5,631 nucleotides of DNA from Deltaproteobacteria bacterium. Its GTDB lineage: Bacteria; Desulfobacterota; Desulfuromonadia; Desulfuromonadales; Geothermobacteraceae. A program made the position numbers and the translations under genes. Location: NCBI GenBank assembly GCA_003695205.1, contig RFIO01000527.1, positions 1 through 5,631 on the forward strand. The letters run 5' to 3'. Of the stretch, positions 1-5,121 are shown in pieces; position 1 is the first letter of the stretch; every line of letters begins with the position of its first letter. Below the pieces are notes generated by a model. It was not told the origin of the DNA. It saw only the letters and a program-made list of their open reading frames with translations, and made no database searches.

Positions 1-20
1 AATTCCAGAATCCGTATCAT
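1..20 (-). CDS. hisD: Probable start of histidinol dehydrogenase HisD (partial, only first codons)
   Basis: An ATG at 20-18 on the minus strand opens a frame reading M-I-R-I-L-E-F before the window ends. A purine-rich AAGGG (27-31) lies six bases upstream, a good Shine-Dalgarno site. It follows hisG by 41 bases. In Desulfuromonadales-type genomes hisD commonly follows hisG, and HisD proteins there often begin with a short M-I-x-I-L-like strand; both points are from memory. HisD would carry out the last two oxidations of histidine synthesis, from L-histidinol to L-histidine with NAD+. Seven codons cannot prove identity, so the name rests on gene order. Another his gene, or an unrelated frame, is possible. 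Confidence 0.45.
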
Positions 21-61
21 CTCTCGCCCTTCAACCTTTGGCCTTGCTCTCTGAACCTGCC

Positions 62-724
62 CTACTGCGATATCCGCACCGTATCGTCGATCACCTGCTC
101 CAGCTCACTGATAATACGACTGATACGCTGATGCTTGGTCTTGAGGCTGGCGCGGTTGACGATCAGCCGGCTGGTCACCTCGGCGATGGTTTCGACCTCG
201 ACCAGGTTGTTGGCCTTCAGGGTGCCTCCGGTTGAAACCAGGTCGACGATGCGTTCGGACAGCCCCACCAGCGGCGCCAGTTCGATGGAACCGTACAGCT
301 TGATGATCTCCACCTGGATGCCACGCTCGGCAAAGTAGCGTTCGGTGATGTTGGGATACTTGGTCGCAACCCTGATATTCGACCAGTTGGCCGGATCGTC
401 ATCCTTGAGCAGCTCCTTCGGCTCTGCGACCACCAGCCGGCAGTAGCCGAATTTCAGGTCAAGCGGCTCGTACAGATCCTTGCCCTGCTCCAGCAGGGTG
501 TCCTTGCCGACGACTCCGATATCGGCACTGCCGTACTCGACATAGGTGGGCACGTCGGTAGCGCGCACAGCCATGAAGCGGTATTTCTGCGCCGGGTTTT
601 CGAACACCAGCTTGCGGCTGTCACCTTCCATCTCCGGGCAGGTGATGCCGATGCGGCCGAACAGCTCCATGCTGTCCTGCATGATGCGCCCCTTGGGCAG
701 GGCAAAGGTAATCCAGTCGTTCAT
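62..724 (-). CDS. hisG: ATP phosphoribosyltransferase catalytic subunit, short form (HisG_S)
   Basis: HisG condenses ATP with PRPP to give phosphoribosyl-ATP, the first and feedback-controlled step of histidine synthesis in the cytoplasm. The 220-residue protein opens with the family's N-terminal strand and ALPKGRI (residues 8-14). It carries RVATKYPNIT (118-127) and the PRPP-binding loop DLVSTGGTL (161-169). It ends near residue 220 and lacks the C-terminal ACT-like regulatory domain of the roughly 290-300-residue long form, so it belongs to the short class, which needs the HisZ subunit for activity and histidine inhibition. HisZ is not in this window. The ATG at 724 is chosen because the family N-terminus begins there and GGTGA (732-736) sits seven bases upstream. 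An in-frame TTG at 787, directly after the murA stop, would add 21 residues unlike the family. The stop is TAG. The gene lies 63 bases after murA and appears to share its transcript. Confidence 0.95.
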   Translation of the reverse strand: MNDWITFALPKGRIMQDSMELFGRIGITCPEMEGDSRKLVFENPAQKYRFMAVRATDVPTYVEYGSADIGVVGKDTLLEQGKDLYEPLDLKFGYCRLVVAEPKELLKDDDPANWSNIRVATKYPNITERYFAERGIQVEIIKLYGSIELAPLVGLSERIVDLVSTGGTLKANNLVEVETIAEVTSRLIVNRASLKTKHQRISRIISELEQVIDDTVRISQ

Positions 725-731
725 GAGCGTG

Positions 732-736
732 TCACC
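732..736 (-). promoter_or_regulatory. Shine-Dalgarno site that decides the hisG start
   Basis: The minus strand reads GGTGA seven bases before the ATG at 724. The alternative TTG at 787 has only a weak G-run upstream, inside the end of murA. The site therefore favours the shorter, 220-residue HisG. Confidence 0.6.
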
Positions 737-787
737 AGGGTTGATGGTTGCAGGCCGCAATGTAACCTGAATCGGCCGGGGGCGCAA

Positions 788-2047
788 TCAGCCCCGGGCT
801 CGAACGCGGCGGATATCGGCTCCGAGACCGGCCAGTTTCTCCTCAATATGCTCGTAGCCGCGGTCCAGGTGGTAGATGCGTGATACCGCCGTGGTTCCCT
901 CGGCGGCCAGGCCGGCGAGGACCAGCGAAGCACTGGCTCTCAGGTCGGTTGCCATGACCGGCGCCCCCTTGAGCCGCTCGACCCCGCGCACGGTCGCCGT
1001 GTGACCGGCAATCTGGATATCGGCCCCCATGCGCTGCAGTTCGCACACGTGCATGAAGCGGTTCTCGAAGACCTGCTCGCTGATCTGGCAGCTGCCGTCG
1101 GCAAGGCACATCAGGGCCATAAACTGAGCCTGCATGTCGGTCGGGAACCCCGGGTGCGGACTGGTGACGATCGAAGCAGGCAGCGGCCGGTCGGGGCCAT
1201 GAACGCGGATACCGTCCTCCAGTTCTTCCAGCCGGGCGCCGCTGTCCCGCAGCTTGGCCAGCATGGCCTCGAGATGCTGCGGCATGGCACCGCGCACAAG
1301 CACCTCGCCACCGGTGATCGCCCCGGCCACCAGGAAGGTCCCGGCCTCGATGCGGTCGGCCATGGTGGCGTGTTCGTAGGGCGCCAGGTCATCGGCCCCC
1401 TGGATGCGTATGGTGTCGCTGCCGGCCCCTTCGACCAGGGCACCCATCTTGTTGAGAGCCTCGGCCAGATCGACAATTTCCGGCTCGCGCGCGGCATTTT
1501 CCAGCAGGGTCTCCCCCCTGGCTAGCGCGGCGGCCATCATGAGGTTTTCCGTGCCCGTGACCGTCGGCAGGTCAAGATAGACGCGCGCACCGACCAGTCG
1601 TTCGGCCCGGGTCTCGACATAGCCCTGATCGAGGGTGATCTCGGCCCCCATCGCCTCCAGCCCCTTCAGGTGCAGGTCGATGGGACGCGCGCCGATGGCA
1701 CAGCCTCCCGGGAGTGAAACCCGCGCCCGGCCGAAACGGGCCGTGAGAGGCCCCAGCGCCAGGACCGAGGCGCGCATGGTGCGCACCAGGTCGTAGGGCG
1801 CCTCAATGGAAGCCACATCGCGGGTATCGACCAGAAAGGTGTTGCCGCTGCGCTCGACTCGGGCACCGAAAATGCCGAGCAGCTTCTCGACGGTGTCACA
1901 GTCGCGCAGGCGCGGCACATTGTCGAGCCGGCTCTGACCCGAGGCCAGCAGAGTGGCGAAGAGCAGCGGCAGAGCCGCGTTCTTGGCTCCGCTGACGGCA
2001 ACTTCGCCATGCAGGCGATTGCCACCACGAATTTCGATCATTTCCAT
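788..2047 (-). CDS. murA: UDP-N-acetylglucosamine 1-carboxyvinyltransferase MurA
   Basis: MurA transfers enolpyruvate from PEP to UDP-GlcNAc, the first committed cytoplasmic step of peptidoglycan synthesis. The 419 residues match the family's usual length and show both halves of the inside-out alpha/beta barrel. Visible landmarks are SGAKNA with Lys22; the catalytic loop LPGGCAIGARPIDLH with Cys116 (Cys115 in E. coli); ADRIEAGTF (230-238); PTDMQAQ with Asp304 (Asp305 in E. coli); TDLRA (367-371); and DRGYEHIEEKL with Arg396 (Arg397 in E. coli). Having Cys rather than Asp in the loop places it in the class that fosfomycin can alkylate. The ATG at 2047 has CAGGG (2057-2061) about nine bases upstream; a second in-frame ATG two codons later (2041) is also possible. 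The stop is TGA. The gene follows prmC by 55 bases and precedes hisG, and it looks intact. Confidence 0.97.
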   Translation of the reverse strand: MEMIEIRGGNRLHGEVAVSGAKNAALPLLFATLLASGQSRLDNVPRLRDCDTVEKLLGIFGARVERSGNTFLVDTRDVASIEAPYDLVRTMRASVLALGPLTARFGRARVSLPGGCAIGARPIDLHLKGLEAMGAEITLDQGYVETRAERLVGARVYLDLPTVTGTENLMMAAALARGETLLENAAREPEIVDLAEALNKMGALVEGAGSDTIRIQGADDLAPYEHATMADRIEAGTFLVAGAITGGEVLVRGAMPQHLEAMLAKLRDSGARLEELEDGIRVHGPDRPLPASIVTSPHPGFPTDMQAQFMALMCLADGSCQISEQVFENRFMHVCELQRMGADIQIAGHTATVRGVERLKGAPVMATDLRASASLVLAGLAAEGTTAVSRIYHLDRGYEHIEEKLAGLGADIRRVRARG

Positions 2048-2102
2048 GATTCATATCCCTGCCGAAGTCATCTCCGGCGGCATGAAATCGAGTTCGGCCT
2101 GT

Positions 2103-2948
2103 TCAGGGCCGTCGCCCGCCGACCACCCGGGGGATGCCGGCATAGTCATCACGAACGAACAGGTCCGTCAATCCGGCCTCGGCCAGCAGGTCACGCACCG
2201 CCTGCGCCTGCCCAATGCCGACCTCGACCAGCAACCAGCCTCCGGAGGTCAGGCGATCGACCTGGCCGGCCAGATGCCTGTAGGCCTGCAGGCCGTCCGG
2301 ACCGCCATCAAGGGCGAGACGTGGCTCGTGGTCACGCACCTCCGGCATCAGGTCCGCCAGGTCGGCAGCGGGGATGTAGGGCGGGTTGCTGGCAATCAGG
2401 TCAAAGGGCCCCTCCGGCAGCATGGTCAGCTCGCCCCGGGCCAGGTCGATGCGCCCAGCCAACCCCAGCGCGGCGGCATTGGCCCGGGCAATCCGAAGAG
2501 CCTCTTCGCTGCAGTCCAGCCCCAGTCCATGCCAGTTCTGACGTTCGTGCAGCAGAGACAGGGCGATACAGCCACTGCCTGTCCCGACGTCCAGCAGCGT
2601 TCCGGTATCGGCCATGCGCGCAAGAGCCTCCTCGACCAGAACCTCGGTATCGGCCCTGGGGATCAGCACTCCCGGCTCAACCCTGAATCTCAGGGACCAG
2701 AACTCGCAGTGGCCGACAATATACTGCAACGGCTCGCGCCGGGCCCGGCGGCGCACCCGTTCGCGATAGGCGGCCAGCTCATCCGCCTGCAGGGGACGGT
2801 CGAAGTGGAGATAGAGCCCGACACGGTCGAGTCCGAGCAGGTCGGCCAGCATCCATTCGGCATCGAGCCGGCCATTTTCGACCCCCTTGGCCCGCAGGTG
2901 CCCCGCGGTCCACTTCAGCACGCCCAGGACCGTCCAGGTCTCGGCCAA
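2103..2948 (-). CDS. prmC: Peptide chain release factor N5-glutamine methyltransferase PrmC (HemK)
   Basis: PrmC uses S-adenosylmethionine to methylate the Gln of the GGQ motif of release factors RF1 and RF2, which improves peptide release. The 281-residue protein has the family layout. A helical N-terminal substrate-binding domain (about 1-75) is followed by the linker EPLQYIVG (72-79) and LIPRADTE (95-102). A Rossmann methyltransferase domain then carries the SAM-binding DVGTGSG (120-126) and the catalytic NPPY (188-191), which holds the substrate glutamine. The start is TTG at 2948, placed directly against the TGA of prfA with no gap. It is supported by a perfect AGGAGG five bases upstream and by the family-like N-terminus. 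The stop is TGA. The immediately preceding gene encodes its own substrate, RF1, so translational coupling is likely. No defect is seen. Confidence 0.96.
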   Translation of the reverse strand: MAETWTVLGVLKWTAGHLRAKGVENGRLDAEWMLADLLGLDRVGLYLHFDRPLQADELAAYRERVRRRARREPLQYIVGHCEFWSLRFRVEPGVLIPRADTEVLVEEALARMADTGTLLDVGTGSGCIALSLLHERQNWHGLGLDCSEEALRIARANAAALGLAGRIDLARGELTMLPEGPFDLIASNPPYIPAADLADLMPEVRDHEPRLALDGGPDGLQAYRHLAGQVDRLTSGGWLLVEVGIGQAQAVRDLLAEAGLTDLFVRDDYAGIPRVVGGRRP

Positions 2949-4016
2949 TCAGCCCTCCTGTCCGGCGAGCAGTTCAGCCTGCTCGTGCGTCAGCAGGGCG
3001 TCGATGACCTCGTCGAGGTCGCCCTGCATGATCTGGTCGAGCTTGTACAGGGTCAGACCGATGCGATGGTCGGTACAGCGCCCCTGGGGAAAGTTGTAGG
3101 TACGGATACGCTCACTGCGGTCGCCGCTGCCGACCTGTGATTTGCGGTCGGCGGCCTGCCTGGCATTCTGTTCGGCCTGTATCTGGTCGAACAGGCGAGC
3201 CTGCAGCACCTTCATCGCCCTGGCGCGGTTCTTGTGCTGGGACTTCTCATCCTGGCAGCTGACCACGATACCGGTCGGGATATGGGTGATACGCACGGCC
3301 GACTCGGTCTTGTTGACGTGCTGGCCGCCAGCACCCGAAGCCCGAAACAGGTCGATGCGCAGATCGGAAGGGTTGATTTCGACGTCGACATCCTCGGCCT
3401 CGGGCAGAACGGCCACGGTACAGGCCGAGGTGTGGATGCGCCCCTGGGTTTCGGTTTCCGGAACTCGCTGCACCCTGTGGGTGCCGCGCTCGAACTTGAG
3501 CCGCGAAAAGACCCGGTCACCGCTGACCATGGCGACCACTTCCTTGAAGCCACCGGCGTCCGACTCGGAGGCGCTGAGCAGTTCGACCTTCCAGCCACGC
3601 TGTTCGGCATAGCGGCTGTACATGCGGAACAGGTCGCCGGCAAACAGCGCCGCCTCATCTCCGCCTGTACCGGCCCGAATTTCAAGGATGACGTTTTTGT
3701 CGTCGTTCGGGTCCCTGGGGAGCAACAGGAGCTTGAGCTCTTCCTCGAGTTGGCGCTGTCGCTCCTCGAGGTCCGGTATTTCGGCACGCGCCATCTCGCG
3801 CAGGTCGGCATCTTCGTCGCGCAAAAGTTCGCGATTGCCTTCCAGTTCCTCCCCCACCCGGCGGTACTCGCCGTAGACCCTGACAACTTCGGCCAGGTCG
3901 GCATGTTCGCGGGTCAGGCCCAGGTAGCGTTTCTGGTCGGCCATGGTCGCCGGGTCGGCCAGCAGCGACTCGACTTCGCGAAAACGTTCTTCGACTTCAT
4001 CCAGCTTGTGGAACAT
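2949..4016 (-). CDS. prfA: Peptide chain release factor 1 (RF1)
   Basis: RF1 reads the stop codons UAA and UAG in the ribosomal A site and triggers release of the finished protein. The 355 residues are normal for the family. A charged helical N-terminal domain (about 1-100) is followed by the conserved LEIRAGTGGDEAALFAGDL (111-129). The stop-codon-reading tripeptide is Pro-Glu-Thr at 186-188 in RVPETETQGRIHTSAC; this PxT signature separates RF1 from RF2, which has SPF. GGQ (230-232) sits in the peptidyl-transferase loop, and Gln232 is the expected target of PrmC, encoded next. The basic segment QHKNRARAMKVLQARL (260-275) is also typical. The ATG at 4016 lies one base after the thyX stop. No clear Shine-Dalgarno is visible before it, which suggests coupling to thyX translation. 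The gene's own stop is TGA, which RF1 cannot read. Confidence 0.97.
   Translation of the reverse strand: MFHKLDEVEERFREVESLLADPATMADQKRYLGLTREHADLAEVVRVYGEYRRVGEELEGNRELLRDEDADLREMARAEIPDLEERQRQLEEELKLLLLPRDPNDDKNVILEIRAGTGGDEAALFAGDLFRMYSRYAEQRGWKVELLSASESDAGGFKEVVAMVSGDRVFSRLKFERGTHRVQRVPETETQGRIHTSACTVAVLPEAEDVDVEINPSDLRIDLFRASGAGGQHVNKTESAVRITHIPTGIVVSCQDEKSQHKNRARAMKVLQARLFDQIQAEQNARQAADRKSQVGSGDRSERIRTYNFPQGRCTDHRIGLTLYKLDQIMQGDLDEVIDALLTHEQAELLAGQEG
2954..2959 (-). promoter_or_regulatory. Perfect Shine-Dalgarno (AGGAGG) for the TTG start of prmC
   Basis: The minus strand reads AGGAGG inside the last codons of prfA. Its last base is five bases before the TTG that begins prmC. A full consensus site here compensates for the weak start codon and fixes the prmC start at 2948. 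Confidence 0.85.
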
Positions 4017-4017
4017 G

Positions 4018-4704
4018 TCAGATTCGCGAGAACTCGTCCCGCACCTCCTTGATGGCGCCGCATGTCATGGCGCCTTCAGGACAGGGGCCGGTCAGACAGC
4101 CCGGCCCGGCATCCCCGAAGATGACCGGTGCCACCTGCCGCACCAGGCGCAGCATCTCGCAGGCCATGGCCCGGATTTCCCACTGGGCCCGCCGGCAGCA
4201 GCGTAGCGCAAAGAAATGCCTGAGCTCCCGGGCGTTCATGGTCATGACCAGCTTGGTGGCCGCCGCGTTGGGAAGGACGAAACGGGCATCCTCGGCGGGC
4301 ACGCCGGCCTCGAGCAGACGGCTGTAGACCCGTCCGGCCTCGGCAATGAAATCGTCGAACAGCTGCCGGCATTCGGGCCGGTCGGCAATCGACTCCGGCA
4401 GCACGTGCTCGAACTGGTCGCAGCTGGCAACGTAGCGCTGGCTCTGCTGGGAGAAGGAAGCGATCCGATGGCGAACCAGCTGGTGCGAACAGGCCCTGCT
4501 GATGCCTTCGATGCCGAAGGTGAAACTGGCGTGTTCAAGAACGGAGTAGTGCCCCAGCCTGACAATCTTCTGCAGCAGGGCGGCGTGGTCTTCATCGTTA
4601 CGGGCCATCAGCCGGTCGATATCGGCCGCCGAATAGCAAAGCCTGGCAGCCGCGGCGCAGGCCCGTTCCGGTTCGGGGGTATGGGTGAGAAGTTGCACGC
4701 GCAT
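4018..4704 (-). CDS. thyX: Flavin-dependent thymidylate synthase ThyX
   Basis: ThyX makes dTMP from dUMP using methylenetetrahydrofolate as carbon donor, with FAD and NADPH for reduction; it replaces the unrelated ThyA in many bacteria. The 228-residue protein shows GHYSVLEHASFTF (51-63), the signature RHRX7S as RHRIASFSQQS (Arg78 to Ser88, followed by Gln-Arg-Tyr), and the flavin/substrate-binding stretch NARELRHFFALRCCRRAQWEIR region (157-178). The C-terminal tail holds three cysteines, Cys203, Cys208 and Cys215, after Cys169-Cys170. The ATG at 4704 is preferred because the family N-terminus starts there and GGAG (4712-4715) sits seven bases upstream. A GTG at 4734 would add ten residues with poor support. 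The gene lies between the rpmE terminator and prfA, and its TGA ends one base before prfA. Its position in this otherwise standard cluster is the most variable point of the window. Confidence 0.96.
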   Translation of the reverse strand: MRVQLLTHTPEPERACAAAARLCYSAADIDRLMARNDEDHAALLQKIVRLGHYSVLEHASFTFGIEGISRACSHQLVRHRIASFSQQSQRYVASCDQFEHVLPESIADRPECRQLFDDFIAEAGRVYSRLLEAGVPAEDARFVLPNAAATKLVMTMNARELRHFFALRCCRRAQWEIRAMACEMLRLVRQVAPVIFGDAGPGCLTGPCPEGAMTCGAIKEVRDEFSRI

Positions 4705-4711
4705 GGGACCG

Positions 4712-4715
4712 CTCC
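4712..4715 (-). promoter_or_regulatory. Shine-Dalgarno site that decides the thyX start
   Basis: GGAG on the minus strand stands seven bases before the ATG at 4704. The upstream in-frame GTG at 4734 has only a G-rich, poorly matching stretch before it, so the 228-residue protein is favoured over the 238-residue version. Confidence 0.65.
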
Positions 4716-4738
4716 GTGATGGCGCCTCCGCCACCCAC

Positions 4739-4750
4739 CGCCGGTCGGCG
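4739..4750 (-). repeat. Short GC-rich inverted repeat in the thyX leader
   Basis: CGCC and GGCG flank a four-base loop, about 35 bases before the thyX start and just downstream of the rpmE terminator. The pairing can extend by two bases across one bulged base. The region is so GC-rich that a repeat this short may be chance; no regulatory role can be assigned. Confidence 0.2.
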
Positions 4751-4769
4751 TGCGGACGCGCCTGGGGTG

Positions 4770-4798
4770 AAAAAAAGAAACGGCCCGTCGGGCCGCTT
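4770..4798 (-). terminator. Intrinsic (rho-independent) terminator after rpmE
   Basis: Read on the minus strand, a nine-pair stem (AAGCGGCCC with GGGCCGTTT, one G-U pair) closes a GAC triloop. The arms are 4790-4798 and 4778-4786, and the hairpin is followed by a C and seven consecutive T (4777-4770). It begins eight bases after the rpmE stop codon. Stem strength and the T-run make it a convincing terminator for rpmE transcripts. It separates the rho-rpmE part from thyX and the genes after it, unless read-through occurs. Confidence 0.9.
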
Positions 4799-4806
4799 CG
4801 TGACAG

Positions 4807-5010
4807 CTATTTCTGTCCGTACTTCTTGCGGAAGCGTTCGATACGGCCCGCTGTATCGATCAGTTTCTGCTTGCCGGTGAAAAAGGGATGACAGGCCGAG
4901 CAGATTTCGGTGGTGATCTCACCGTCCTTGGTGGAACGGGTCTCGAAGCTGTTGCCGCAGTGACACTTGACGGTCACCGGCTCATACTTGGGATGGATAC
5001 CTTCTTTCAT
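4807..5010 (-). CDS. rpmE: 50S ribosomal protein L31, zinc-binding type
   Basis: L31 is a small protein of the large ribosomal subunit that helps bridge the 50S and 30S subunits. The 67 residues match the standard length and begin with the typical MKEGIHPKY. Four cysteines at 16, 18, 37 and 40 (CHC and CSAC) form the zinc site of the C+ form; the zinc-free paralogue made under zinc starvation lacks them. The tail is basic (RFRKKYGQK), as expected for rRNA contact. The ATG at 5010 has AAGGAG (5017-5022) six bases upstream, an excellent site. The stop is TAG, followed at once by an intrinsic terminator. The gene lies 111 bases after rho, a common arrangement. Confidence 0.97.
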   Translation of the reverse strand: MKEGIHPKYEPVTVKCHCGNSFETRSTKDGEITTEICSACHPFFTGKQKLIDTAGRIERFRKKYGQK

Positions 5011-5055
5011 GGCTGACTCCTTGCGCCTGGTCCGTTACAGGCTGAACTCTGAATA

Positions 5056-5071
5056 TCGCCCCGAGGGGCGA
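5056..5071 (-). repeat. Hairpin in the rho-rpmE intergenic region
   Basis: A perfect six-pair GC-rich inverted repeat (TCGCCC with GGGCGA) closes a four-base loop, 50 bases after the rho stop and 45 bases before the rpmE start. No T-run follows on either strand, so it is not a standard intrinsic terminator. It may protect the 3' end of a rho message or be part of the rpmE leader. It nearly abuts the candidate -10 element at 5075-5080, so a transcript starting from that promoter would begin within the hairpin. Confidence 0.45.
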
Positions 5072-5074
5072 AGG

Positions 5075-5101
5075 AGAGTAAGTAACACTTTTACCGGTCA
5101 A
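5075..5101 (-). promoter_or_regulatory. Weak candidate sigma-70-type promoter for rpmE
   Basis: On the minus strand TTGACC (5101-5096, five of six consensus bases) is followed after 15 bases by TACTCT (5080-5075, three of six, keeping the key second A and last T). The stretch is richer in A and T than its surroundings and lies between rho and rpmE. The spacer is short and the -10 is poor. rpmE might simply be read from rho, so this is only a candidate. Confidence 0.3.
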
Positions 5102-5121
5102 AGGCAAGCCCCTTGTGCCGG

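Noticed and set aside
725..787. An alternative hisG start at the TTG (787) directly after the murA stop, forming the same TGATTG junction as prfA-prmC
   Set aside because: The extra 21 residues do not resemble HisG N-termini and the upstream site is weak, whereas the ATG at 724 has GGTGA at good spacing and matches the family start. The shared junction is probably coincidence.
2048..2102. A ten-codon open frame (M-P-P-E-M-T-S-A-G-I) in the prmC-murA gap, ending just before the murA ATG
   Set aside because: There is no clear ribosome-binding site and no recognisable leader-peptide feature such as a run of one amino acid. A frame this short arises readily by chance.
1953..3140. A 395-codon open frame on the plus strand, antisense to the start of murA, prmC and the end of prfA
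   Set aside because: It runs opposite to three clearly conserved genes, crosses their boundaries, and its translation shows no recognisable domain. Long antisense frames are expected in GC-rich coding DNA.
3234..4052. A 272-codon open frame on the plus strand across prfA
   Set aside because: It mirrors the prfA codons on the opposite strand and resembles no known protein.
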